NCBI RefSeq assembly: GCF_014656215.1
Contig: NZ_BNBZ01000002.1
Span: 1-64,000, forward strand
Direction of reading: 5' to 3'
DNA: 64,000 nt
Origin: Streptomyces zaomyceticus
GTDB lineage: Bacteria; Actinomycetota; Actinomycetes; Streptomycetales; Streptomycetaceae
In this document: positions 24,928 through 33,427 of the stretch, one piece after another
Position numbering within the stretch: the stretch's first letter is position 1
Layout of the letters: the number at the start of each line of letters is the position of its first letter
Program-made: the position numbers and the translations under genes
The notes under the pieces: generated by a model
The model's input: only the letters and a program-made list of their open reading frames with translations
What the model was told of the DNA's origin: nothing
Databases searched by the model: none

Positions 24928-25756
24928 CCGTCGCACCCACCGCCTGCGACTCTGGACCTCCGCCCTCGTCGTCGGCGTCGTCCTGCTCGCGGTCCTGCTC
25001 GTGCCGCCGCTCGTCCAGCTCGACGAGCAGGCGGTCGACCTCTCGCGAAAGCTCCTCCCGCCGTCCTGGGAGCACCCCTTCGGCACCGACGACCTCGGCC
25101 GCGACCTGCTGCTGCGCTGCGTCTACGGCCTGCGGATCTCGCTGCTCGTCGGGCTGGTGGCCGCGCTCGTCGCGACCGTCGTCGGCACCGCCGTCGGAGC
25201 GGCCGCCGGCGCGCTCGGGGGATGGACCGACCGCACCCTCATGCGGCTCGTCGACGCCTTCTCCTCCGTACCGCACCTGCTGCTCGGCATCTTCGTGGTC
25301 GCCCTGTTCCGGCCCGGAGTATGGCCGGTGATCGCCTCCGTGGCCGTCACCCACTGGCTCTCCACCGCCCGGATCGTGCGCTCCGAGGTCCTCTCCCTGC
25401 GTACCCGCCCCTTCGTCGACGCCGCCGTGTCCGGCGGCGCCACCCGGTGGCGCGTCGCCGTCCGGCATCTGCTCCCCGCCGTCCTGCCGCAGGCAGGCCT
25501 CGCCGCCGTCCTGATGGTCCCGCACGCCATGTGGCACGAGTCCGCGCTGTCCTTCCTCGGCCTCGGCCTCCCCAGCCACCAGGCCAGCCTCGGCAACCTC
25601 GTGCAGAACGCCCGCTCCTCGCTCCTCGCCGGCTACGGCTGGCCCACTCTCTTCCCCGGCCTGCTGCTCATCGTGCCGACCCTCGCCATCGCCGGCCTCG
25701 CCGGTGTCTGGCGCGACCGGCTCAACCCGCGCCGCCGATCGGAGCTGATGCTGTGA
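24920..25756 (+). CDS. NikC/DppC-type ABC permease
   Basis: About 278 aa. One N-terminal membrane anchor is followed by the family marker HPFGTDDLGRDLLLRCVYGLRISL and about five further membrane segments; the EAA loop is DAAVSGGATRWRVAVRHLLPAVLP. ESALSFLGLGLPSHQASLGNLVQNA near the end is diagnostic of DppC/NikC proteins. It pairs with the preceding permease to form the membrane channel. It starts at ATG 24920, overlapping that gene, and overlaps the following ATPase gene by GTGA. Confidence 0.9.
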   Translation: MADRRTHRLRLWTSALVVGVVLLAVLLVPPLVQLDEQAVDLSRKLLPPSWEHPFGTDDLGRDLLLRCVYGLRISLLVGLVAALVATVVGTAVGAAAGALGGWTDRTLMRLVDAFSSVPHLLLGIFVVALFRPGVWPVIASVAVTHWLSTARIVRSEVLSLRTRPFVDAAVSGGATRWRVAVRHLLPAVLPQAGLAAVLMVPHAMWHESALSFLGLGLPSHQASLGNLVQNARSSLLAGYGWPTLFPGLLLIVPTLAIAGLAGVWRDRLNPRRRSELML

Positions 25757-26766
25757 CCGCCGAGAACGTGCTCCGTGCCCTCGACGCCGTCTCCGCCGGG
25801 CGGGCGGAGGACGCCGTCCTCAGCGTCCGCGGTCTGACCGTCCGCTTCCGGCTGCGCGGCGGCCGGACCGTCGCCGCCGTCAGCGACGCCGACTTCGACC
25901 TCGGCGCGGGGGAGTGCCTCGCCCTCGTCGGCGAGAGCGGCTGCGGCAAGTCGGTCCTCGCCTCCGCCCTCCTCGGCCTGCTCCCCGCGAACGCCGAGAC
26001 CTCGGGTACGGCCCTGCTCGCGGGGGCCGGGGGCCAGGACGGCACCGACCTGCTCGCCGCCGACGAGAAGACCCTGGCCCGCACCGTACGGGGCCGCCGC
26101 GTCGGCCTCGTACCGCAGAGCCCCGCCGCGCACCTCACGCCCGTCCGCACCGTACGGTCCCAGCTGGAGGAGACCGTACGGGCCCTCGCCGGAACCACCC
26201 GCCGCGCCCGCCGGAAGGCGGCCGAGGACGCCGCCGACCGGGCCGCCTTCCCCGCCGGCCACCTCGACCGCTACCCGCACGAACTCTCCGGAGGCCTCGC
26301 CCAGCGCGCCGCCACCGCCCTCGCCCTCATCGGCGACGCCGGGCTGCTGCTCGCCGACGAGCCGACCACCGGACTCGACCGCGACCTCGTCGACCGCACC
26401 GTGGACGAACTGCGGCGCCACGCCGACGACGGCCGCGCCCTGCTCCTCATCACCCACGACCTGGCCGCCGCCGCGCGCATCGCCGACCGGGTCGCCGTGA
26501 TGTACGCGGGCCGCATCGTCGAAATCGCCCCCGCCCAGAGGTTCTTCGGGGCTGCGGGACCCCGCCACCCGTACGCCCGCGGGCTCCTCGACGCCCTGCC
26601 GGACCGGGCGTTCACCCCGATCCCCGGCATGCCCCCGGAGCTCTCCGCGCTGCCCGAGGGCTGCGCCTTCGCCCCGCGCTGCCCGCTGGCCGGCGAACTC
26701 TGCACCACCCGGCCGGAGTTCACCGCCGGCCTGGCCTGCCACCACCCGGAGCGCCCCCGTGCTTGA
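25753..26766 (+). CDS. NikD/OppD-type ABC ATPase
   Basis: About 337 aa. Walker A GESGCGKSVLA, signature LSGGLAQRAATAL, Walker B LLLADEPTTGLD and the switch His in ITHDLA are all present. The signature is LSGGL rather than the usual LSGGQ/M. The C-terminal extension has a four-cysteine cluster (CAFAPRC, then C and C in ELCTTRPEFTAGLACHH) typical of oligopeptide-type ATPases, where it may bind an iron-sulfur cluster. It starts at GTG 25753 inside the previous stop and overlaps the second ATPase by eight bases. Confidence 0.9.
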   Translation: MTAENVLRALDAVSAGRAEDAVLSVRGLTVRFRLRGGRTVAAVSDADFDLGAGECLALVGESGCGKSVLASALLGLLPANAETSGTALLAGAGGQDGTDLLAADEKTLARTVRGRRVGLVPQSPAAHLTPVRTVRSQLEETVRALAGTTRRARRKAAEDAADRAAFPAGHLDRYPHELSGGLAQRAATALALIGDAGLLLADEPTTGLDRDLVDRTVDELRRHADDGRALLLITHDLAAAARIADRVAVMYAGRIVEIAPAQRFFGAAGPRHPYARGLLDALPDRAFTPIPGMPPELSALPEGCAFAPRCPLAGELCTTRPEFTAGLACHHPERPRA

Positions 26767-27430
26767 ACTCGACGGCGTCACCGCCGGATACGACCGCCGC
26801 GCCCCTGTCTTCCGGGGCGCCTCGCTCACCGTCGCCCCCGGCGAGTCCGTCGGACTCCTCGGCCCCAGCGGCTGTGGAAAGTCCACCCTCGCCCGCGTCG
26901 CGGCACTCCTCCACCGCCCCGACGCGGGCCGGTTCGTGCTCGACGGCACCGAAGTCCGGGCCTGGCGCCACCGCGCCCCGCGCGAACTCCGCACCGCCGT
27001 CGGCGTCGTCTTCCAGCAGCCCCGCATGGCCGCCGACCCCCGGCTCACCCTGGCCGACCTCCTCGTCGAGCCCCTCCGCGCCACCGGCCGGCGCGCGGAG
27101 GCTCCCGCCCGGCTCGCCGAACTCGCCCCGGCCGTCGGCCTCACCCCCGACCTGCTCGGCCGCCGACCGCACGAGGTCAGCGACGGACAGCTCCAACGAG
27201 CCTGTCTGGGCCGGGCCCTGGCCCTGCGCCCGCGCTGGCTGATCTGCGACGAGATGACCGCGATGCTCGACGCCTCCACCACGGCCGCCCTCGTCGCCGC
27301 CGTCGAGGCCTACCGCGCCGACACCGGAGCCGGCCTCCTCGCCGTCGGCCACGACCGCGTCCTGCTGAGCCGCTGGTGCGACCGTACGGTGGAGTGGAAG
27401 AACTGCCTGCCCGCCGAGGAGGGCCCGTGA
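26759..27430 (+). CDS. NikE/OppF-type ABC ATPase, short form
   Basis: About 223 aa. Walker A GPSGCGKSTLAR and Walker B WLICDEMTAMLD are intact, the switch His is in AVGHDR, and the signature is VSDGQLQRACL instead of LSGGQ. It is 50-100 residues shorter than OppF because the C-terminal extension is missing, which fits the shorter NikE subgroup. With its partner ATPase it should form the asymmetric heterodimer that drives the importer. Start is GTG 26759, within the previous gene. It overlaps the following gene by GTGA. Confidence 0.87.
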   Translation: MLELDGVTAGYDRRAPVFRGASLTVAPGESVGLLGPSGCGKSTLARVAALLHRPDAGRFVLDGTEVRAWRHRAPRELRTAVGVVFQQPRMAADPRLTLADLLVEPLRATGRRAEAPARLAELAPAVGLTPDLLGRRPHEVSDGQLQRACLGRALALRPRWLICDEMTAMLDASTTAALVAAVEAYRADTGAGLLAVGHDRVLLSRWCDRTVEWKNCLPAEEGP

Positions 27431-28059
27431 CCGTGGAGTCCCCGTGGACGCCGGCCGCCGCCGACGACCCCCTGGACGGTCTGCGTGCCGCCCTCGCCGC
27501 CGCCCCCTGCGGCTACGAGCCGCGGTCGGGTCACCAGGACCACTGCTGGATTCTCCACCCCGTGTACGACGAGGGTGTACGGCTCCGCTGGGACCAGGTC
27601 CTGGCCCGGGAGGGCCGGAGGCTCGCCGACTGGCCGGGCACCCTGTCGTACCTGGTCTTCGAGGGCGTGACGGGCGCGGACGAGCTGGAGGGGCCGGATC
27701 CGGCGGAGCTGGATCGGGCCACCCTCGCCCGGCTCGTCGGGCATCTGGCCAAGAGCGGGCCGTCGGGGCACGACACTCCGTGCGGTGCCGCCCAGGCTCC
27801 CGTGATGAACCGTCCGGGTGAGGAGCCGGCTGCCCGGCGGGGCCGGCTCGGTGACGCGCTCGCCCATCACGACGCCATGCCCGAGTTCCGGTTCCCCGCC
27901 ACCTGGTGGGCGGCCGACGGGAGTTGGCTCGTCCTCAGCGACGTGGACCTGAGCGCGACCGAGGTCTTCGGGAGCACCGCTCTGATCGAGGGGCTGCTCG
28001 CCGACCCGGAGCTCGACGCCGTCCGCCGACCGGGTATCGCCGAGACCCTCGGCGACTGA
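27427..28059 (+). CDS. Unknown protein translationally coupled to the Nik-like operon
   Basis: About 210 aa, starting at GTG 27427 inside the stop of the second ATPase gene. No signal peptide or membrane segment is visible, so it should be cytoplasmic. The sequence is acidic, with a Trp-rich segment FRFPATWWAADGSWLVLSDVDLSATEV near residue 155 and a CGYEPRSGHQDHCWILH stretch near residue 27. The two Cys and several His there could bind metal, but no known nickel-protein motif is recognised. Its C-terminal half looks like an immunity- or SUKH-like mixed fold, which is only an impression. Coupling suggests a role linked to import; function unknown. Confidence 0.75.
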   Translation: MTVESPWTPAAADDPLDGLRAALAAAPCGYEPRSGHQDHCWILHPVYDEGVRLRWDQVLAREGRRLADWPGTLSYLVFEGVTGADELEGPDPAELDRATLARLVGHLAKSGPSGHDTPCGAAQAPVMNRPGEEPAARRGRLGDALAHHDAMPEFRFPATWWAADGSWLVLSDVDLSATEVFGSTALIEGLLADPELDAVRRPGIAETLGD

Positions 28060-28138
28060 TCGCGGCGGAATCTCACCCGTATGGCCGCCCCGCCATTCGC
28101 CCGGACGGACCGCCCATTCCGCCACACTGTCGGCCGAA

Positions 28139-28159
28139 CGCCGCAATTCCGGTGCGGCG
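28139..28159 (+). promoter_or_regulatory. Small leader hairpin before the membrane-protein gene
   Basis: CGCCGCA (28139-28145) pairs with TGCGGCG (28153-28159), 7-base loop, ending two bases before the GGAGGG ribosome site. It could tune translation; it may also be chance in GC-rich DNA. Confidence 0.35.
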
Positions 28160-28178
28160 ACGGAGGGACGTGAACGCG

Positions 28179-28373
28179 ATGGCCGTTTCCATTTCTGTCG
28201 TGGTGCTGCTGCTGGTGCTGGCCGTGATCTTCCTGCGCAGCGGCGGGCTCAAACTCACCCACGCGCTGGTCTGCGCCCTGCTCGGCTTCTTCCTCGCCGG
28301 CACCAGCATGGCGCCGACCATTCACAACGGTGTCGCCGCCACCGCCAACGTGGTCTCCAGCCTCAATCCCTGA
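28179..28373 (+). CDS. Small membrane protein
   Basis: About 64 aa with a hydrophobic N-terminal segment (VSISVVVLLLVLAVIFL) and a second one (LTHALVCALLGFFLAG), then TSMAPTIHNGVAATANVV. This resembles small conserved streptomycete membrane proteins of unknown role. The start is uncertain: ATG 28179 lies 11 bases after GGAGGG, while an in-frame GTG at 28170 lies only 2 bases after it. Base composition in third positions and the predicted two-helix topology support real coding. Confidence 0.75.
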   Translation: MAVSISVVVLLLVLAVIFLRSGGLKLTHALVCALLGFFLAGTSMAPTIHNGVAATANVVSSLNP

Positions 28374-28390
28374 CCATTGCGTGATCGTGA

Positions 28391-28416
28391 ACTGCCTGTG
28401 AAACACAGGGCAGTTG
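28391..28416 (+). terminator. Hairpin after the small membrane-protein gene
   Basis: AACTGCCTGTG (28391-28401), loop AAA, CACAGGGCAGTT (28405-28416): an 11-bp stem with one bulged G. An ATGTACAT palindrome follows at 28419-28426. It could also be an operator for the secreted-protein gene that starts at 28490. Confidence 0.55.
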
Positions 28417-28489
28417 CATGTACATCTCACGGACTCGGGCCTAGCGTCGGCCGTCGGCGCGACAGAAGCCGGCAACCCGAGGAGCCGCA

Positions 28490-30079
28490 GTGACCACCCA
28501 CCCGCCACGAAGACGAGCACGCGCACTGGTGCTGATCGCCGCGCTGAGCGCGACCCTCCTCGCGGGCGCCGCCCCCGTCGCGCAGGCGGACGAGATACCC
28601 CTGGCCATCGGCCACCGGCTCGTCGACCACTACGAGGGCGCCCCCGGTACCGCCCGCCCCGTCCCCGGCAGGGGCACGGCCCAGCACCCGTACCTCGCCC
28701 CCAACGGGCGCAGCGGGATGCACGCCGACGGGGCCGGCAGCGGCACCCACCCCTACCCCGGGCCGCTCGGCCGCGACCCGCGCGTGGACAGCGAGAAGAT
28801 CGCGCCCGTCGGCGGTGAATGCGCCACCGTCACCTTCGACTCCGGAGGCCGGCTCGTCACCGTGTGCGGCACCTTCAGCGGCTTCCTGCTGAAACTGCTC
28901 GACCCGCGCACCCTCGACACCCTCGCCGAGTACAAGCTGCCGCAGCGCTCCTCCACCGTCGAGGCCATCACCCGTCTCGACTTCGAGAAGATCTTCAAGG
29001 ACACGTCCGGCGGCGCCTACTTCTTCCTCGACGACCGGGACCGGGTGGTCCTCGCCGACTCCCGGCAGCACATCCAGCGCATCGCGCACCGCCAGAAGCC
29101 GGACGGGGCCTGGGAGTTCGTCGTCGAGAACGACTGGGACCTCACCTCCCTCGTCCCGCACGACTGCGTCACCTGGACCAACCTCTTCCCCAGCGGTGTC
29201 TGCGACCCCGTCACCTCGGTCATGCCGGACTGGGAGGGGCGCATCTGGTGGGTCACCCGCCTCGGCCGGGTCGGCACCGTCGACCCCGAGACGGGCGCCC
29301 TCCGCGCGATCCGGCTCGACGGCGAGGAGATCCAGAACTCCTTCTCCGTCGCCGAGGACGGCGTCTCCCTCGTCACCGACCACGCCCTGTACAGCTTCCG
29401 GGCCGATGCCGACGGCGTCCCGCGGGTGATCTGGCGCGAGACGTACGACCGGGGGACCGGCACCAAGCCGGGATCCGTGAACCAGGGTTCGGGCACCACC
29501 CCGGACCTCTTCGGTCTCCATGACGAGTACGTCGCGATCACCGACAACGCCGACGACCGGATGAACGTCCTCGTCTACCGCAGGGGCGCCGACGTCCCGG
29601 CCTCCGAGCGGCTCGTCTGCAAGGTGCCGGTCTTCGGATCCGGGGCGTCCACCACCGACAACTCCCTGATCAGCTGGGGCAACAGCCTTGTCGTCGAGAA
29701 CAACTACGGGTACGAGAACCCGAGTACGCTCACCCTCGGCCGCAGCGTCGTCGGCGGCGCGACCCGCGTCGACGTCCGGGCCGACGGCAGCGGCTGCGAC
29801 ATCGTCTGGGAGAGCGACGTCCGTTCGCCCTCGACCGTCCCGAAGCTCTCCACCGCCAACGGGCTCCTCTACTTCTACGAGAAGCGCCCCAACTCCTGGG
29901 GCGTCGACGCCTGGTACCTGACGGCCGTCGACTTCAGGACCGGCCGGCGCGTCTTCAGCCGCTTCACCGGCACCGGCCTGGCGTACGACAACAACTGGGC
30001 CCCGATCACCCTCGGCCCCGACGGCACCGCGTACATCGGAGTCTTCAACGGCATCGTCGCCGTCCGCGACGGCGCCTGA
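28490..30079 (+). CDS. Secreted protein of probable beta-propeller fold, function unknown
   Basis: About 529 aa. A Sec signal peptide (Arg-rich, then ALVLIAALSATLLAGAAPVAQA) ends near residue 34. The mature part contains repeated strand motifs of the WD/PQQ/SMP-30 kind, for example GGRLVTVCGTFSGFLLKLLDP, GRIWWVTRLGRVGTVDPETGALRAI, DEYVAITDNADDRMNVLVYRR and DGTAYIGVFNGIVAVRDG, suggesting a beta-propeller. Several Cys could form extracellular disulfides. No catalytic motif can be named. GTG at 28490 follows CCGAGGAG. A strong bidirectional terminator follows. Confidence 0.85.
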   Translation: MTTHPPRRRARALVLIAALSATLLAGAAPVAQADEIPLAIGHRLVDHYEGAPGTARPVPGRGTAQHPYLAPNGRSGMHADGAGSGTHPYPGPLGRDPRVDSEKIAPVGGECATVTFDSGGRLVTVCGTFSGFLLKLLDPRTLDTLAEYKLPQRSSTVEAITRLDFEKIFKDTSGGAYFFLDDRDRVVLADSRQHIQRIAHRQKPDGAWEFVVENDWDLTSLVPHDCVTWTNLFPSGVCDPVTSVMPDWEGRIWWVTRLGRVGTVDPETGALRAIRLDGEEIQNSFSVAEDGVSLVTDHALYSFRADADGVPRVIWRETYDRGTGTKPGSVNQGSGTTPDLFGLHDEYVAITDNADDRMNVLVYRRGADVPASERLVCKVPVFGSGASTTDNSLISWGNSLVVENNYGYENPSTLTLGRSVVGGATRVDVRADGSGCDIVWESDVRSPSTVPKLSTANGLLYFYEKRPNSWGVDAWYLTAVDFRTGRRVFSRFTGTGLAYDNNWAPITLGPDGTAYIGVFNGIVAVRDGA

Positions 30080-30089
30080 CCCGCACACG

Positions 30090-30119
30090 GCCGCCCCGGG
30101 ACCGAGGTCCCGGGGCGGC
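30090..30119. terminator. Bidirectional terminator
   Basis: Perfect 14-bp stem GCCGCCCCGGGACC (30090-30103) and GGTCCCGGGGCGGC (30106-30119) between convergent genes. Confidence 0.8.
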
Positions 30120-30138
30120 TCGCGGTGTCTCCGACCGG

Positions 30139-30936
30139 TCAGACCATCTCGGGAATCTCCCCGACGGTGGTGCGGACGTCGATCACGGCGAACGCGGCAC
30201 CCTGCGGGTCCAGGATCACCGCGAAGCGGCCGAACGGGCTGTCCATCGGCCCGAACACCTTCCGGCCGTCGAGGCGTTCGGCCGCCTCGACGGCCTTGTC
30301 GCAGTTGTCGACGGCGAAGTACAGCTGGATGTAGGAGGGAATCTCCGGCGGGAAGTCCTCCGCCGTCATCACCATGCGTCCGAGCACCGGGTCGGCGCCG
30401 AGGTCGAAGACCCGGTAGTCCATGTCCTCGTCCTGCATCTTCTTCGAGTTGTAGCCGAAGACGGTGGTGTAGAACGGGTCGGCCTTCGCCGGCTCCCGGG
30501 TGAAGACCTCGGCCCAGACGTACGAGCCGCTCTCACCCTCCAGCTCGAAGCCCTTGTGCTGTCCCGGCTGCCAGATGCCGAACGTGGCGCCCGTCGGGTC
30601 CTGTGCGATGCACATCGACCCGAAGTCGCCGACCTGCATCGGCTCCATCACCACGGTGCCGCCCGCGTCGCGGATCTTCTCGGCCGTGGCGGCGACGTCG
30701 GGCGAGGAGAAGTACAGACACCAGGTCGACTTCGGGTCGGCGTCCTGCCCGGGCATGGGCGGGACGATGGCCGCGACGGCCTTCCCGTTCTTGTACGCCT
30801 GGGTGTAGTTGCCGAACTCCGTGGAGGACTCTCCGAAGGTCCAGCCCAGGACGTCACCGTAGAACGTCTTGGCGCCCTCGAAGTCGCTGAACATCGCGTC
30901 GGCCCAGACAGGCGTGCCTTCAGGTGATGCAGCCAT
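30139..30936 (-). CDS. Two-domain VOC protein
   Basis: About 265 aa with two VOC domains. Domain one runs from GTPVWADAMFSDFEGAKTFYG to TFGIWQPGQHKGFE; domain two from YVWAEVFTREPAKADPFYTTVFGY to GAAFAVID. It has the same architecture as the protein at 16254-17033, but the two differ widely in sequence. ATG at 30936 follows GGGAG with 8-base spacing; the short upstream frame is not family-like. It is monocistronic, divergent from the formylglycine-enzyme-like gene. Confidence 0.87.
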   Translation of the reverse strand: MAASPEGTPVWADAMFSDFEGAKTFYGDVLGWTFGESSTEFGNYTQAYKNGKAVAAIVPPMPGQDADPKSTWCLYFSSPDVAATAEKIRDAGGTVVMEPMQVGDFGSMCIAQDPTGATFGIWQPGQHKGFELEGESGSYVWAEVFTREPAKADPFYTTVFGYNSKKMQDEDMDYRVFDLGADPVLGRMVMTAEDFPPEIPSYIQLYFAVDNCDKAVEAAERLDGRKVFGPMDSPFGRFAVILDPQGAAFAVIDVRTTVGEIPEMV

Positions 30937-31079
30937 GACGATGACTCCCACTTCCGATTCGACGACGTGTTCCTGTGGGCCACGCTAGTCACGCTCGTGC
31001 CCGCCCGCTCGGTGACGCGGCGTGACGGGACCCGAATGCTGAGAACATCGAGGCCATGAGGACACAGGGGGGCACCACG

Positions 31080-31733
31080 ATGATCGAGATCTCCGCCGGG
31101 ACGGTCACGCTGTCGGACCGGCGCACGGAGCGAAGCTGGACGGTCGAGGTCGGCCCCTGTGCCATGGGCGCGGTTCCCGTGACCCAGGACCTGTACGAGT
31201 CGGTCACCGGCGGGCGACCGGGCACCGCACACGGTGACCGGCTCCCGGTGGAGGGGGTGTCCTGGGACGAAGCGGTCCGGTTCTGCAACGCCCTCTCGGC
31301 CCGCGAAGGGCTCCGCCCCGCCTACCGCGTCCCGGCGGACGAGTCCGACGGGCCCGAGTGGGACAGGACGGCCGACGGATACCGGCTTCCCACCGAGGCC
31401 GAGTGGGAGCACGCCTGCCGCGCCGGCACCACGGAGGCGCGCTACGGCCCGCTCGACGAGATCGCCTGGCACCGCGGCAACTCCGGCGAACGCCTCCACG
31501 AGGTCGCCGGCCGGCGACCCAACGACTGGGGACTCCACGACATGCTGGGCAACGTCTGGGAGTGGTGCTGGGACGTGTACGACGCCGAGGTCTACGGCAG
31601 CTACCGGGTGCTGCGCGGCGGAGGCTGGTTCGACGAGCACTGGAGCTGCCGCGCCTCGGTCCGCCGCCGCAGCCACCCCACCCTCCGCATCGACGACGTG
31701 GGCTTCCGCCTCGCCCGCACCCTCCCGGGCTGA
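31080..31733 (+). CDS. SUMF1/formylglycine-generating-enzyme-like protein, probably not a true FGE
   Basis: About 217 aa. The FGE-sulfatase fold is clear: MGAVPVTQDLYESV, PVEGVSWDEAVRFCNALS, YRLPTEAEWEHACRAGT, LHDMLGNVWEWCWD, YRVLRGGGWFD, DDVGFRLA. True aerobic FGE uses two copper-binding cysteines five residues apart; here only one is seen (WSCRAS) and the earlier position is Asp. It is therefore more likely a structural or different catalytic member of the family. ATG at 31080 follows GGGGGG at good spacing; another in-frame ATG at 31056 is possible. No sulfatase gene is nearby. Confidence 0.85.
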   Translation: MIEISAGTVTLSDRRTERSWTVEVGPCAMGAVPVTQDLYESVTGGRPGTAHGDRLPVEGVSWDEAVRFCNALSAREGLRPAYRVPADESDGPEWDRTADGYRLPTEAEWEHACRAGTTEARYGPLDEIAWHRGNSGERLHEVAGRRPNDWGLHDMLGNVWEWCWDVYDAEVYGSYRVLRGGGWFDEHWSCRASVRRRSHPTLRIDDVGFRLARTLPG

Positions 31734-31775
31734 GGACGGTGCCACGGCCCGCGTACCGGCGCCGATCCCGCGGGG

Positions 31776-31872
31776 ACGGCCGGGGGACCACCGGGGGACC
31801 GCCGGGTCCGTCGAGGATCGGGCCCGCTCACGGCCGGGGGACCACCGGGTCCGGGCCCGCTCACGGCCGGGG
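31776..31872 (+). repeat. Interleaved direct repeats next to the Usp gene end
   Basis: A 20-bp unit (ACGGCCGGGGGACCACCGGG) occurs at 31776-31795 and 31830-31849, and a 19-bp unit (GGCCCGCTCACGGCCGGGG) at 31821-31839 and 31854-31872. The last copy covers the stop of the minus-strand universal stress protein gene. Confidence 0.75.
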
Positions 31873-32802
31873 CACGGGGGGCACCACGGCGACGGGACAG
31901 TGCGCGTGGTGCAGGACCGCGTGGGCGACCGAGCCGACGAGCAGCGATCCGAGGCGATGCCGGTGGTGACGGCCGACGACCAGCAGACCGGCGTCCCTCG
32001 ACCCCTCGACCAGCAGCCCCGCGGCGTCCGACGGCACCACCGTCGGAACGAGCCGGACCCCCGGCCGGCGCGCGGCGAACGGCCGCAGCCGCTCCTCCTG
32101 CCGCCGCCTCACCTCCCGTACGAGATCCTCCGCCTCGTTCGCGAGGGGCAGCGGCGGAGGCACCTGGAGCGCCGGGGCCGGGGCGACGGCCACGGCACTC
32201 GGCTGGGGAGGCAGCCGGAACGCCGTCACGGCCTCCAGTGCGACGCCCCGGTGGTGCGCCGCCTCGAAGGCGAAGTCCACCACCTCGTCCGGAGTCTCCT
32301 CCGTGTGCAGGCCGAGCAGTACCCGGCCCGCCTCCGCCCCGCCCTCCAGGACGACCGCGCGCGCCTCGTGCGGGACGACGACCAGGGGGCAGGGCGCGGT
32401 CCCGGCGAGCGTGCGGCTGGTCGAGCCGAGCAGCAGACTCGCGTAGCCGCCGTGCCCACGGGAGCCGGTCACCAGGATCCGTGCCCCGCGGGCCGCCGCG
32501 GGCAGCGCGTCGGTCACGGAGCCGTCCAGCGACTCGTACCGCACCGGAATCCGGTGCCCGCCCCTCTCGACCACGTTCCGTACGCCCTCCACGACCGTGT
32601 CGGGGAGCTCCGGGGACGGGCCCAGGGAGGCGATCCGGGCGGCGCCGAGCTGGAGGGCGTCGGAGCGCACATGGGCCACGACCAGCGGCGATCCCAGGCG
32701 CTCGGCGGCGCCGAGCGCCCATTCCAGGGCCCGCAGACTGTTCTCGGATCCGTCCACGCCGACGACGACCGGCGGCTCGGGCGCGGTGCTCGTGTCACTC
32801 AT
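31861..32802 (-). CDS. Universal stress protein, tandem Usp domains
   Basis: About 313 aa with two Usp domains. Domain one has VVVGVDGSENSLRALEWAL and the nucleotide loop GSRGHGGYASLLLGSTS; domain two has RVLLGLHTEETPDEVVDFAFE and GRHHRHRLGSLLVGSVA. Both keep the G-x2-G-x9-G-(S/T) ATP-binding pattern at least in outline. Tandem Usp proteins in actinobacteria respond to hypoxia, redox stress or dormancy. A Pro/Ala-rich stretch separates parts of domain two. ATG at 32802 follows GGGAGTG. The stop lies within the repeat described at 31854-31872. Confidence 0.9.
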   Translation of the reverse strand: MSDTSTAPEPPVVVGVDGSENSLRALEWALGAAERLGSPLVVAHVRSDALQLGAARIASLGPSPELPDTVVEGVRNVVERGGHRIPVRYESLDGSVTDALPAAARGARILVTGSRGHGGYASLLLGSTSRTLAGTAPCPLVVVPHEARAVVLEGGAEAGRVLLGLHTEETPDEVVDFAFEAAHHRGVALEAVTAFRLPPQPSAVAVAPAPALQVPPPLPLANEAEDLVREVRRRQEERLRPFAARRPGVRLVPTVVPSDAAGLLVEGSRDAGLLVVGRHHRHRLGSLLVGSVAHAVLHHAHCPVAVVPPVPRP

Positions 32803-32916
32803 GGGGGAATCACTCCCGCGTCGGGTCCCGCGCCACACCGGACGGCGCCGGGCCGCGGGGAGACGACACCGGACCGGTCCGCCGGGAAGCCGCCGGGACC
32901 GGTCCGGTGGGAAACG

Positions 32917-32954
32917 ACCGGTCCCCCGACCAGGGAACTGATCGGGGGACCGGT
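32917..32954. terminator. Terminator hairpin after the DUF5997 gene
   Basis: Perfect 13-bp stem ACCGGTCCCCCGA (32917-32929) and TCGGGGGACCGGT (32942-32954), 12-base loop, 10 bases past the DUF5997 stop on the minus strand. Confidence 0.75.
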
Positions 32955-32964
32955 GGGGAAGCGA

Positions 32965-33363
32965 TCAGGCGTTCTGGTCGCGACGGGCGCGCTCCGCGTC
33001 GCGCTCCTTGATGCGGACCGTCTCCTTGCGGACCTCGGCCTGGGTGGCGCGCTCCTTCTGCAGCCACTCAGGGAGCTCCTGCCGGAGCTCCTCGATCTGC
33101 TCGGTGGTGAGCGGGTCGGTGATGCCACCGCGCGCGAGGCCGGCGATGGAGATGCCGAGGCGCTGCGCGACCACCGGGCGGGGGTGCGGACCGTTCTTGC
33201 GGAGCTCCTGGAGCCAGGCCGGCGGGTTGGCCTGGAGCTCGTTCAGCTCGGCGCGCGAGACGACACCCTCCTGGAAGTCTGCGGGGGTGGCCTCGAGGTA
33301 CACACCCAGCTTCTTCGCCGCGGTGGCGGGCTTCATCGTCTGGGTGTTCTGGTGCGACGTCAT
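32965..33363 (-). CDS. DUF5997 family protein
   Basis: About 132 aa, cytoplasmic and charged. It contains TAAKKLGVYLEATPADFQ, NPPAWLQELRKNGPHPRPVVAQRLGISIAGLARGG and a C-terminal basic helix. The QRLGISIAGLARGG piece looks like a helix-turn-helix, so DNA or RNA binding is possible. The gene is divergent from a LysR-effector-domain protein with 64 bases between the starts, a pairing I recall as conserved in streptomycetes. Function is unknown. Confidence 0.87.
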   Translation of the reverse strand: MTSHQNTQTMKPATAAKKLGVYLEATPADFQEGVVSRAELNELQANPPAWLQELRKNGPHPRPVVAQRLGISIAGLARGGITDPLTTEQIEELRQELPEWLQKERATQAEVRKETVRIKERDAERARRDQNA

Positions 33364-33427
33364 GGTGTCAAGGGTATCGAGCGTGCGGGCGAGTTCCGAC
33401 CACGGCAGCTACCGGTAACCTGGCGGG

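Noticed and set aside
31080..31733. Functional formylglycine-generating enzyme
   Set aside because: One of the two essential cysteines is absent and no sulfatase gene is adjacent.
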